Shown here: in pieces, positions 9,020 to 17,787 of the stretch | Numbering within the stretch: the first letter of the stretch is position 1 | How the letters are laid out: the number at the start of each line of letters is the position of its first letter | Assembly (NCBI GenBank): GCA_964511065.1 | Contig: CAZEEG010000011.1 | Location: 13,109 to 77,108, forward strand | Reading direction: 5' to 3' | Origin: CALBRZ01 sp964511065 | GTDB taxonomy: Bacteria; Planctomycetota; Planctomycetia; Pirellulales; S012-138 | Length of the DNA stretch: 64,000 nt | Notes under the pieces: generated by a model | Told to the model about the DNA's origin: nothing | What the model saw: only the letters and a program-made list of their open reading frames with translations | Databases searched by the model: none | Translations under genes and position numbers: made by a program

Positions 9020-10189
9020 ATGTCCTGCCGCTTGTTGTCGTTAACGCTGGGGTGTCTGGTGATGGTTGCCGGCCCTGAGGATGTCCGCGCGCAATTTGAC
9101 GAACCTGTGCCGGTTCCGCGCGTGTTGGTTCAACGGGACCAGGCCGTTCCCGCCGTTGATGTCCAACCGGAGGCCAAGCCGGCGGAGTCCGAGCCGGCCA
9201 AGCCCCAAGAGGACGCTGCGGCCAGCAGCGAGGATGCACCGCTGATCCGGCGGTCGCCGTCCCCCTTGGAAAGCGGTGAAGTGCGGCTGCACTTGATGGA
9301 AGATTCGGTCGTCAGCGGTGTGCTGTCGGTCGATTCCATCACCGTCACCACCGAATTCGGCACGTTGACGATCCCAGTGGATAAGATCGTCCGCGTGACC
9401 CCGGGCCTGGATAGCCATCCGCAGCAGAAGCGGAAGCTCATCACGTTGATCCAGCAGCTAGGCTCCAACGAGGTCAAACAACGTGACGAAGCGCAGCGGA
9501 CGCTGGTCGAAATGGGGACCGGCATTCTTCCCATCTTGAATCGGCACACCAATGATCCCGATGCCGAACGCCGCACCCGCATTGCCAAGATCATTGCCGA
9601 ATTGGAAGAGGTCGCGCAGGACTTCCAGGAAGAGGGGGTCGAGAGCCAGCCCCTGATCGCCCAAGATACCGTGGAAACAACGCTGTTTACGGTGGTGGGC
9701 GAAGTCAGTCCCAAGTCGTTCGAGGTGCAGACCAAGTTTGGCAAGCTCACCGTGGCGTTGAGCGACATTCGCGAAGCACGCCGCGACTTGGGCGGTTCCG
9801 AAGAGATTCGTCGGACGGTCGCCGTCGCGGGCACGAACCTGGTGCAGATCAATTTCAAGAACTCGGGCATCCGCGTCGAGTCAGGCGATGAAATCTCGAT
9901 CACCGCCGACGGGTCCATTGTGATGAGCCCCTGGGGCAATAACGTGACTTCCACGCCCGATGGCGGCGCCAACTTCCAGTGGTACGTCCCCAACAAGATT
10001 CCCGGCGGCGCGCTGGTGGCCCGGATCGGTAACAGCGGCGAAGTCTTTAAGGTCGGTTCCAAGCACCAATTCAAGGCCACCCGAGCCGGCACCTTGTTCT
10101 TTGCCGTGGCCATGAACCCGCAGTTTGCCAATCAGGGCTACGCATTTCCGGGCGAGTACAACGTCAAGATTCGCGTCGTGCGGCAGTAG
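9020..10189 (+). CDS. Exported protein with LecA (PA-IL)-like C-terminal domain
   Basis: 389 residues from the ATG at 9020, behind a GAGGGGG ribosome site. A signal peptide covers residues 1-24 (cleavage near VRA/QF). A Pro/Glu-rich linker follows. Residues ~75-250 hold two short beta repeats of the same type (FGTLTIPVDKIVRV and FGKLTVALSDIREA) around a helical HEAT-like segment. The last ~120 residues (about 268-389) resemble the galactose-binding PA-IL/LecA fold: SGIRVESGDEISITADG, then GALVARIGNSGEVFKVG, which is close to LecA GALVMKIGNSG, and a final YNVKIRV strand. The LecA calcium ligands are not clearly kept, so sugar binding is unproven. The gene is followed closely by a PQQ/TPR gene. 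Confidence 0.75.
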   Translation: MSCRLLSLTLGCLVMVAGPEDVRAQFDEPVPVPRVLVQRDQAVPAVDVQPEAKPAESEPAKPQEDAAASSEDAPLIRRSPSPLESGEVRLHLMEDSVVSGVLSVDSITVTTEFGTLTIPVDKIVRVTPGLDSHPQQKRKLITLIQQLGSNEVKQRDEAQRTLVEMGTGILPILNRHTNDPDAERRTRIAKIIAELEEVAQDFQEEGVESQPLIAQDTVETTLFTVVGEVSPKSFEVQTKFGKLTVALSDIREARRDLGGSEEIRRTVAVAGTNLVQINFKNSGIRVESGDEISITADGSIVMSPWGNNVTSTPDGGANFQWYVPNKIPGGALVARIGNSGEVFKVGSKHQFKATRAGTLFFAVAMNPQFANQGYAFPGEYNVKIRVVRQ

Positions 10190-10307
10190 GCTCGCGGGCC
10201 GCCATGCGTGGCGGCAGGTAGCCTGCACCGGAGCGTGTCGAGGTGTTATCTGCGCGGTCGAACGGTCTGTGGTGGCAGCCGCATGGCTGGTTTAAGGAGT
10301 AACAGGC

Positions 10308-12842
10308 ATGCAAACCAGGGCGCTTGTCTTTGCGGCGGCAGGGGTGGCATTGGGAAGCCTGTTGGGCGTGGGGGCCAGCCTGGCCGCAGCCCAAGGGCAA
10401 GTGCTCCAGCAGGCTGTGCCAGCCAACGCGGCCCAACAGATACGAATCATGCTGGGAGTGCCCCGTGCCGCGGTGCAAGCCCAAGTGGCGCAGCGGCGAG
10501 TCCGCCGTGTCCGACCAGCACCACGGGGCGATGTGAGCGGTAGCATTGTCCTGCAGGAAGACAGCCAGCAGCGCCGTAACTTGGAGGCCATCCGCCGCAC
10601 GCTGGAGCAGGGACACGCGGCCGAAGCGGCCCGGCATCTGGGTACGCTCCTGCAAGACCCTGCCACCCGTGATTTCTTTATCGCTCCCAGCGACGAAGAC
10701 CGCTCGCGCCGCAGTTTCAAGTTCGAACTGCAAAGGATGATTAGCACACTTCCGCCCGAGGGGATGGAAGCCTACGAACTCCAGTTTGGTGCCGCCGCGC
10801 GGAAACTGCTCGACACAGCCATTGCCCAGGGTGATGGCCGGGCGCTGGAGGAAGTCGCCACGCGGTACTATCACACGGCCGCTTCTGCCCAGGCGCTATT
10901 CGTACTTGGCAAGCTGCACCTGGACCGAGGGCAAGCGCGCGAGGCGGCCTCGTGCCTGGAACGTCTGCAAGGCATGCCCGCCCTGGCGGCGCCCTTCCAG
11001 CCTCAACTTGGATTGATGATTGCATCGTGCTGGATGCGCGCCGGTGAGCCAGCCCAGGCCCGCCGGACGCTCACCCAGCTCAAAGAGCAGTTTCCCGAGG
11101 CCCGGTTCGCTACGGCGGCAAGCGCCACACCGCAGCGCCTGTTCGACGACCCGGAGCAATCGCTCCACTGGCTGGAACAATTAATGCCGGCCATTGCCGG
11201 CACGCACCGCCGTGAAATGGATTGGCCCGTGTACTTGGGATCGCCCTCGCGCCTGGCAACGGTTCCAGCGAGCCAGCCGTTTGCCGCCGCCCGCTGGTCC
11301 CTGCCGATATCGAGCGATGCCGACATTTTGCACGCCATCGAGAACGAAGCCCGGCAGCTTCGCGCGCAGAAAGCCTGCCCGATTCCGATGATCCATCCGG
11401 TGGCGATTGGCGACTTGCTGCTCATCTCGACAAATGATGGCGTTCAGGCGATCGACACCCACACCGGCCAGCCGCGCTGGCCAGTGGACGAAGTTGGCCA
11501 GTTCACCAACTCGGGCGTGGCCCGCCGCATTTGGCGCGATGCGGCATTTGGTGCGTTGGCCACCGATGGCCGGTCGATCTACCTGGTCAGCGGCAACAGC
11601 GAACTGCCCGACGATAGCCAGGGATCGCAACAGCCACAGGCCGTCTTTTGGCGCGGCCCCTGGGGGGGCGGCGAGGAAATCGCCGAGGAAACACCCACCA
11701 ACCAGCTTGCGGCGCTTTCGATCGCAGGGCAGGGAAAGTTGCTCTGGACGGCGTCCGGCGATTCACCCGATCATCCTGAACTGGCCGGCGCGACGTTCTT
11801 GGGGAATCCACTGCCCTATGGTGGGCAACTTTTTGTACTGGCCGAGGTGCGTGGTGCGATCCGGTTGTACTGTCTGGATGCTTCCTCCGGTGCCGTGCAG
11901 TGGTGGCAGGAGTTGGCGGTTGTTGAACACGCCATCACAAGCGACATTTTCCGTCGGATGATCGGCGCGTCGCCATCGATCAGCGATGGTGTGGTGGTTT
12001 GCCCCACGTCGGCCGGCGGTGTGGTGGCCGTCGATCTAACGACTCGCTCGTTGTTGTGGGCATATCAGTACCCTCGGCAACCGGGCACGCTCCACGTGCT
12101 GGACCAAGGCCGGATCGCCACCTTGCGGCAAGGCGAACGCTGGCTGGATTCGGCGGCCGTGATTGCTGGCGGCCTGGTACTGCTCACTCCGCCCGAGTCC
12201 GATGAAATTCACTGCCTGGACCTGTTCACCGGTGAATTGCGCTGGTCGCAGAAACGGCAGCAAAGCCTGTACCTGGCCGCCGTGCATGGCGACCATGTTG
12301 TGCTGGTCGAACCACAGCAAGTGACCGCCCTGCACTTGGAGACGGGTGAGCCGGTTTGGAAACGGTGGCTGCCGGCCAAGGTGACGGGACGCGGGGTGCT
12401 CACGGGCGATGGCCGTTACCATCTGCCGCTTTCCAATGCCAGTATCCAGCAGGTCAACCTGGCCGATGGTCAACTGGGTACCCCGATGCTTTCGTTGCGG
12501 GGCCTCGCGCCCGGCAACCTGCTCTGGCACCAGGGAGTATTCATTTCTGTCAGTCCCGCCTACATCGAGGCCTTCGACGATTACCGGCACTTGCAAACGG
12601 AGCTTGCTCGGCGGGCTGCCCAATCGCCGCACGATGCCGCGGTGAATTTCGATCAGGGCCGGATCGCCCTGGTTAATGGCAAATTGCCAGAGGCCATCGC
12701 GCACTTTGAGGCTGCGTACCGGGCAAGACCCAGCGATCACTACAAAGCGGCCTATCTCGCGGCCATGCAAGACGGATTGCGGGCAAAGCTGCCGGGCAGC
12801 GAGCGCTGGCAGGCTGAACTTGACCGGTTGCTGGGATTCTGA
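10308..12842 (+). CDS. Exported PQQ-like beta-propeller protein with TPR segments
   Basis: 844 residues with an N-terminal signal peptide (about 1-28, ending ASLAAAQ). Helical TPR-like repeats occupy ~80-290 (for example QALFVLGKLHLDRGQAREAA). The middle (about 330-740) has PQQ/quinoprotein-type blades: repeated hydrophobic strands with motifs such as AIDTHTGQPRWPV and LDLFTGELRWSQ. A further TPR pair closes the protein (NFDQGRIALVNGKLPEAI). True PQQ binding cannot be inferred, because in planctomycetes these folds often serve as scaffolds. AAGGAG precedes ATG 10308. Its TGA overlaps the next ATG by one base, so translation is probably coupled. Confidence 0.85.
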   Translation: MQTRALVFAAAGVALGSLLGVGASLAAAQGQVLQQAVPANAAQQIRIMLGVPRAAVQAQVAQRRVRRVRPAPRGDVSGSIVLQEDSQQRRNLEAIRRTLEQGHAAEAARHLGTLLQDPATRDFFIAPSDEDRSRRSFKFELQRMISTLPPEGMEAYELQFGAAARKLLDTAIAQGDGRALEEVATRYYHTAASAQALFVLGKLHLDRGQAREAASCLERLQGMPALAAPFQPQLGLMIASCWMRAGEPAQARRTLTQLKEQFPEARFATAASATPQRLFDDPEQSLHWLEQLMPAIAGTHRREMDWPVYLGSPSRLATVPASQPFAAARWSLPISSDADILHAIENEARQLRAQKACPIPMIHPVAIGDLLLISTNDGVQAIDTHTGQPRWPVDEVGQFTNSGVARRIWRDAAFGALATDGRSIYLVSGNSELPDDSQGSQQPQAVFWRGPWGGGEEIAEETPTNQLAALSIAGQGKLLWTASGDSPDHPELAGATFLGNPLPYGGQLFVLAEVRGAIRLYCLDASSGAVQWWQELAVVEHAITSDIFRRMIGASPSISDGVVVCPTSAGGVVAVDLTTRSLLWAYQYPRQPGTLHVLDQGRIATLRQGERWLDSAAVIAGGLVLLTPPESDEIHCLDLFTGELRWSQKRQQSLYLAAVHGDHVVLVEPQQVTALHLETGEPVWKRWLPAKVTGRGVLTGDGRYHLPLSNASIQQVNLADGQLGTPMLSLRGLAPGNLLWHQGVFISVSPAYIEAFDDYRHLQTELARRAAQSPHDAAVNFDQGRIALVNGKLPEAIAHFEAAYRARPSDHYKAAYLAAMQDGLRAKLPGSERWQAELDRLLGF

Positions 12843-13555
12843 TGGCGGGCCGCATTTCCTTTGTGCAGCACGGTCTCGTGTTGGCGCTGCTGTTGTTCGG
12901 CGGGGGATGTGGCGCGCGTGAACCCGATTCGCCCCCTGCCGAACCTATCATATCGGCCCGCGATGAAGTGGCGCAGCAATGGGCGGCGGTGCAGTCAGGC
13001 CAGCGCGATGCCATGAACCTTGCCGGCGTTGTCATCTCCGATGCTGATCTGGAACCACTTGTGGCAGAGGGGGCGGATGATTCTGAAGCGGCATCTCCGG
13101 GCGCGCTGCGCGAATGGTATTTGGGCCAAAGCCAGCTTACCGAGCACGGTATCGCGACCATTGCCGCGCACCGTTCACTAGAAGTGTTGGTTCTGGGCGA
13201 GACTCGGTTAAACGATGCCGGCGCTGCGCACTTGTCGCATCTGCCCGCCCTGCGGATTTTGAATGCCCCGCTGGCGGAAATCAGCGACCGGGGGTTGGCA
13301 TCGCTGGCGACCATCCAATCGCTGGAACTGCTACGGATCGGCAGCCCTCAACTCACGGACCAAGGGTTTGCTGCGTTGGCAGGGCATCCCAACCTGCGGC
13401 AATTGATCGTGGTCGATACGCCGTTGACCGATGATGTCGTGGAGCACGTGCGCCACATCACGGGTCTGGAGTCGCTCTACTTGTTCAACACCAGGCTCAG
13501 CGAAAGCGCGCTGCGCGAACTGCAATCGCTGGTGCCGCACGTGCATTTCAATTGA
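12842..13555 (+). CDS. Exported leucine-rich-repeat protein
   Basis: 237 residues. A hydrophobic N-terminal segment ends in FGGGC (Cys23), a poor lipobox, so either a lipoprotein or a cleaved signal is possible. Residues ~85-235 hold about five LRR units of the ribonuclease-inhibitor-like type, with repeated L..L.L..T.L.D.G...L spacing (LEVLVLGETRLNDAGAAHL, LRQLIVVDTPLTDD). Such repeats bind proteins. The start overlaps the stop of the PQQ/TPR gene (TGATG), so the two products are probably made together and may interact. No enzymatic motif is visible. Confidence 0.85.
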   Translation: MAGRISFVQHGLVLALLLFGGGCGAREPDSPPAEPIISARDEVAQQWAAVQSGQRDAMNLAGVVISDADLEPLVAEGADDSEAASPGALREWYLGQSQLTEHGIATIAAHRSLEVLVLGETRLNDAGAAHLSHLPALRILNAPLAEISDRGLASLATIQSLELLRIGSPQLTDQGFAALAGHPNLRQLIVVDTPLTDDVVEHVRHITGLESLYLFNTRLSESALRELQSLVPHVHFN

Positions 13556-13735
13556 CGATGGATGGTTGCGCTACCCATGACTGGTGGGCGAACGATCCAT
13601 GCCGCAAAGCTTCCGCGGTCCGGCACCGTTGGCTGCAACTTGGCCCACGTGCTTGCAGTGCTGCCGTCGTTCATGGCCTTAAACGTTCATCAGCTCCGGG
13701 CAGAGCAGGCGCGGAATGTTTCGTGCGATGGAGCG

Positions 13736-15535
13736 TCACTCCGCGCCGGTCGCCTCGCGGTGTTCAGCCGGGCCGCCCGAGCCCGATAGATTGCGGGCCG
13801 TGTTGATGAGTCCCACATGGGAGAACGCCTGGGGGAAGTTGCCCACCATGCGCTTGGCCTCCAGGTCGTATTCTTCGGCCAACAGGCCCAGATCGTTGCG
13901 CAAGTTGAGCAGGCGTTCAAACAATTCCCTGGCTTCGTCGCGCCGGCCGATCAGCGCCAGGCAGTCGGCCAACCAGAACGAGCACAGAAAGAACGCGCCC
14001 TCGCCGGGAGGCAATCCGTCCACATTCGATTCGGTACGGTATCGCAGCAGCATGCCGTCGCAGAGCAGGCGGTCCATGACAAACTCAATCGTCCCGACGA
14101 TCCGCGGATCGTCCGGCGGCAGAAATCCCACCAGCGGCAGCATTAACAAACTGGCATCGGCCTCTTTCGATCCGTAAGACTGTACGAACGCGTTCAGCTC
14201 GGGATCGTATCCTTGGGCGCAGACCTGGGCGTGAATTTCGTTGGCCAGGTTGCGCCACCGTTGGGGATCGCCCGGCAGGCCGAACTGCTCCACTTGCTGG
14301 ACGGCCCGATCGGCGGCCACCCAGGCCATGACCTTGGAGTGCGTGAAGTTTCGCCGCGGCCCGCGGATTTCCCAGATGCCCTCGTCGGGATAGCCCCAGT
14401 CGCGCTCGAGGAACTCCATCACGCCTTGTTGGACACGCCACGCGTCGTCGTCGGGCGGCAGCCCGACCGTTCGGGCCAGGTGGAGCGTTTCCATCAGTTC
14501 GCCGACCACATCGAGTTGGTGCTGGCGGTAAGCGCCGTTGCCGATCCGCACGGGTCGCGAGCCCTCGTAGCCGGGCAGCCATTCCAGCTCAAGCTCCGTC
14601 AATCGCCGCTCGCCGGCGACACCGTACATGATCTGCAGTTGGGTCGGGTTGCCCGCGGCTGCATGGACGAGCCACTGCCGCCACGCCTGGGCCTCTTGCG
14701 TGTATCCGCCCACCAGCAGCGCATAGAGGGTCACCGTGGCATCGCGGAGCCAGCAGTAGCGGTAATCCCAGTTTCGCGGCCCGCCAATCTGTTCGGGCAG
14801 CGAAGTTGTGGGCGCCGCCACAATTCCGCCGGTGGGCGCATAGGTAAGCGCTTTGAGCGTGATCAGCGAGCGGAGCACTTCTTCTTGCCAGGGGCCGCGG
14901 TATTGGCAGCGGTTGGACCACTGCTCCCACCACGTCTGCGCATCGGCTAGCGTTTGGTGCGCATTCTTTTCAGGCGGCAGCGGGTGATGCGTGGGGGCCC
15001 AGGTAAATTCGAACCAAGTCGCCTGCCCCTGGGCCACAACAAAGTCGGCCACCATGCGGTGGCTGTGAATCTCCAGCCAGCTATCGGAGCGGCAGTAGAC
15101 CGAGTCGGGCCCCGCCGTGGCGCGAACGCCGCGTTCGATCCGCTGGTGCCAAGGCAGGATCGAACCGTAGTCGAAGCGGACCGTCAGATCGAAATGGAGT
15201 TGGACTTCGCCCCAGAGGCCTTCCACGATGCGGAACAGGTCGACCTGGTTGGTTTGCGGCGGCATGAAGTCGATGATCCGCACCGCGCCCGTGTCGGTTT
15301 CAAACTCTGTTTCCAGGATCAAGGTCCCGGGGCGGTAGCGGCGGCGGGTGCTGTTCACGGCGCCCGAGGGCGCGATACGCCAGCGGCCATGTTCGGCTGT
15401 CCCTAACAGGGCCGCGAAACAGGCGTCGGAATCGAACCGAGGGAGGCATAGCCAGTCGATTGAACCGTCGCAGGCCACCAGGGCCGCCGTGCGGCAATCG
15501 CCGATCAGTCCATATTCTTCAATCCGGGCAGGCAT
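13736..15535 (-). CDS. Glycoside hydrolase family 15 (glucoamylase/trehalase type)
   Basis: 599 residues from the ATG at 15535, which overlaps the treZ stop by one base (TAATG), so translation is coupled. The N-terminus EEYGLIGDCRTAALVACDGS and the (alpha/alpha)6 motifs WDYRYCWLRDATVTLYAL and EIRGPRRNFTHSKVMAW are typical of bacterial GH15. The family includes glucoamylases, glucodextranases and the GH15 trehalases of actinobacteria. It removes glucose by inversion, using two Glu residues. The coupling to treZ suggests it acts on glucan ends left after trehalose release, or on trehalose itself. The substrate is not decidable from sequence. There is no signal peptide, so it is cytoplasmic. Confidence 0.9.
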   Translation of the reverse strand: MPARIEEYGLIGDCRTAALVACDGSIDWLCLPRFDSDACFAALLGTAEHGRWRIAPSGAVNSTRRRYRPGTLILETEFETDTGAVRIIDFMPPQTNQVDLFRIVEGLWGEVQLHFDLTVRFDYGSILPWHQRIERGVRATAGPDSVYCRSDSWLEIHSHRMVADFVVAQGQATWFEFTWAPTHHPLPPEKNAHQTLADAQTWWEQWSNRCQYRGPWQEEVLRSLITLKALTYAPTGGIVAAPTTSLPEQIGGPRNWDYRYCWLRDATVTLYALLVGGYTQEAQAWRQWLVHAAAGNPTQLQIMYGVAGERRLTELELEWLPGYEGSRPVRIGNGAYRQHQLDVVGELMETLHLARTVGLPPDDDAWRVQQGVMEFLERDWGYPDEGIWEIRGPRRNFTHSKVMAWVAADRAVQQVEQFGLPGDPQRWRNLANEIHAQVCAQGYDPELNAFVQSYGSKEADASLLMLPLVGFLPPDDPRIVGTIEFVMDRLLCDGMLLRYRTESNVDGLPPGEGAFFLCSFWLADCLALIGRRDEARELFERLLNLRNDLGLLAEEYDLEAKRMVGNFPQAFSHVGLINTARNLSGSGGPAEHREATGAE

Positions 15536-17448
15536 TAGCCCTCCTCTGTTTCGGATGACGACGGCCACCGGGGCCGCAGAACCAATGCCGCATGCCCTGG
15601 CATGCTCCACGGTTGAAAGCTCAGTACGCCGGTGCCAGACCCGCCAAAGCGCGGTGCCTCGCTCGACCAGTACAAGTTCCAACAGGTGCCCGCGACCGGG
15701 GCCAGCAGCGGTTCGGTCATCGGCCGCAACTCGCGATCGCGGCCCAGGTTGACCAGCAGCAGCCGATCGTCTTGGTCATCGGCGAACCATCGCAAGGCAA
15801 ATGCTTCGGGTCCCAGGACCGCGCCATCCAGCCGCACGTTCTCCTGCTGGCGGAACACCGGGTCGTCGCGCCGCAGGGCCAGCAGTTCTTGATGCAGTTG
15901 CAGGATCCGCGCGCCGGCCCGGCCGATGTTCCAATCAAGTTTGCATTTCTGGAACGTTTGGATGCTGGCCGGGTCGTCCAGGTCCTCAGCGGCAAATGCG
16001 GCCGTACTCGGGAACCGCCGCAGAAATTCCAACCGCCCTTGCCGGACCACCTCGTTCACATCCACATCGTGGTCGGCAAAGTATAAGAACGGATTGGGAG
16101 CGGCGAACTCCTGGCCCATGAACAGCAGGGGCGTCTCCGGCGCCAACAGCAGCAATGCCGTGAGCGCGCGATAGCGGCCGGGTGTGGTGAGGTCGTGCAG
16201 GCGCAGCCCGTGCGCGGAGTTGGCCACCTGGTCGTGGTTCTGCAGGAAGTGAACGAAATGATTACGGTCAATCTGCCGGGAAGGGGTGCCGCGAAACCGC
16301 TCTTGCCGCAGGTTCCATTGGCCCTGGTAGAGATAGCCGCGTTTCACTGCGGAGACCAGTTCCTGCGGCGAACCCGCGTAGTCGCCGTAATAGAACTCCG
16401 CATGGCCGGTTGCCGCCACGCGGCAAGCATGATGGAAGTCGTCGTTCCAGAGTCCATCGAGCCCGTACCCGCCCTGATCGGTCGGTACAACATGTTGGAC
16501 GCGCTGATCCTCGTTTTCGGCAAAGATCAGGATCGCTCGCCCGGCGGCAGCGGCCCGGGCTGCGGCGTTGATATCGGCGATGATGTGCGTGGGCGAATCG
16601 TCGAACAAGGCCTGCGTGGCGTCGAGCCGCAATCCATCGAGATGATACTCCCGGATCCAGTAGGCCGCGTTCTCAGTCACAAATGCCCGAACCGGCACGG
16701 CGTGCTCGCCGTCAAAATTGATCGGCGCGCCCCATTCCGTGGAATGCCGTTCTGAAGCGAAGTACGGGGAGTAAACGTCGATGTAATTGCCGCTGGGGCC
16801 AAAGTGGTTGTACACCACGTCGAGGATTACGCCGATACCGCGGGCGTGCGCTTCATCGACGAACGTTCGCAACTGGTCGGGCTGCCCATAGAGCCGCGTG
16901 GGGGCGTACCAATAGACGCCGTCGTACCCCCAGCCATAGCGCCCTTGGAACTCGGCCACCGGCATCAATTCAATCAGCGTGACGCCCAGTTTCCGCAGGT
17001 GATCCAGTTTACCAATGGCTGCCGCCCAGGTTCCCTCGGGCGTAAACGTGCCGATGTGTAACTCGTAGAGCACCTGGCCGGCGAGCAATACGCCGGACCA
17101 ACCGTCGTCGTTCCATCGATAGCTGCTCGCATCAACTACCTGTGAGGGCCCATCAACGCCTTGTGGCTGAAAGCGTGAAGCGGGGTCGGGATAGATCGAC
17201 GGGTCGTCGTCGACCTGAAACCCATAAAGGCCGCCTGGCTTAGCGGCGCTCACTTCGGCCGAGAAATAGCCATCGCCCTCGGCCTGCAATGCATGGCGAA
17301 TGCTGTTGGATGGGCCATCGTCCCAGACGACCACATGAACCGATTTTCGCTCCGGCGCCCAAACTCGAAAGTGGACACCACCTTCGGAAACTTCGGCACC
17401 GTGGGATAACAATCGCTGCTGGGTTGCCAATTTGCCGCTCCTTGGCAC
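15535..17448 (-). CDS. treZ: Malto-oligosyltrehalose trehalohydrolase TreZ
   Basis: 637 residues, slightly longer than usual for GH13_10. It cuts maltooligosyltrehalose to release free trehalose, the second step of the TreY-TreZ route. The N-terminal beta domain (FRVWAPERKSVHVVVWDDG) is followed by the catalytic barrel: region I GVILDVVYNHFGP (~206-218), region II GLRLDATQAL with nucleophile Asp276, region III LIFAENEDQ with acid/base Glu311, and region IV FLQNHDQVAN. A C-terminal beta sandwich ends the protein. It is read divergently from treY and coupled to the GH15 gene downstream. There is no signal peptide. Confidence 0.95.
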   Translation of the reverse strand: MPRSGKLATQQRLLSHGAEVSEGGVHFRVWAPERKSVHVVVWDDGPSNSIRHALQAEGDGYFSAEVSAAKPGGLYGFQVDDDPSIYPDPASRFQPQGVDGPSQVVDASSYRWNDDGWSGVLLAGQVLYELHIGTFTPEGTWAAAIGKLDHLRKLGVTLIELMPVAEFQGRYGWGYDGVYWYAPTRLYGQPDQLRTFVDEAHARGIGVILDVVYNHFGPSGNYIDVYSPYFASERHSTEWGAPINFDGEHAVPVRAFVTENAAYWIREYHLDGLRLDATQALFDDSPTHIIADINAAARAAAAGRAILIFAENEDQRVQHVVPTDQGGYGLDGLWNDDFHHACRVAATGHAEFYYGDYAGSPQELVSAVKRGYLYQGQWNLRQERFRGTPSRQIDRNHFVHFLQNHDQVANSAHGLRLHDLTTPGRYRALTALLLLAPETPLLFMGQEFAAPNPFLYFADHDVDVNEVVRQGRLEFLRRFPSTAAFAAEDLDDPASIQTFQKCKLDWNIGRAGARILQLHQELLALRRDDPVFRQQENVRLDGAVLGPEAFALRWFADDQDDRLLLVNLGRDRELRPMTEPLLAPVAGTCWNLYWSSEAPRFGGSGTGVLSFQPWSMPGHAALVLRPRWPSSSETEEG

Positions 17449-17787
17449 GGGTTCTGCGGAAGACTGTCGGCTTGTTCAGTGGTGTGGAGCCAACTTGGCA
17501 ACTCGTGTGCCGCGGCCAGACGGATGGCCCTTAGCGGTTCCTTCCGCCAGACCAGTGTGCGGGAAGTATTTGCCACGCGGCGTGCCGTTGCGTGCCGCAG
17601 GAAATCACTCGCCGCTGGGCGGGACCAGCCGCGCGGAAAGCCTTCGCAGCCACTGCGTTCTGGCCGCCGCCCAACCGAATCACCGTTTAGCGCATCTTTT
17701 CTTTAAGAAGCACTGATAGGAAGCACTGGGTCCGCTCGAAGAAGGCGCTGCCTTTCTGCACGGAGGGATGCCGCCGCGGCGGCTTTT
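17449..17787. promoter_or_regulatory. Divergent treZ/treY control region
   Basis: 339 bases between the starts of treZ (minus) and treY (plus). It must drive both halves of the trehalose route. Visible elements are a 9-base direct repeat GAAGCACTG (17707-17715 and 17720-17728, 13-base period, a possible regulator site), a GGAGGG ribosome site at 17762-17767, and the palindrome at 17770-17783. No clear -35/-10 pair was found. Confidence 0.4.
17770..17783 (+). promoter_or_regulatory. treY: Palindrome between treY ribosome site and start codon
   Basis: GCCGCCGCGGCGGC is a perfect 14-base palindrome, able to form a 5-bp stem with a four-base loop, followed by TTTT and then ATG at 17788. The GGAGGG ribosome site ends 20 bases before the ATG, which is too far unless this hairpin forms and brings the two together. 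It may tune treY translation. Alternatively the real start is ATG 17809, which has no ribosome site. Confidence 0.4.

Noticed and set aside
10308..12842. Functional PQQ-dependent dehydrogenase
   Set aside because: The blades are PQQ-like in pattern, but catalytic residues and heme or calcium sites of quinoprotein dehydrogenases are not visible.
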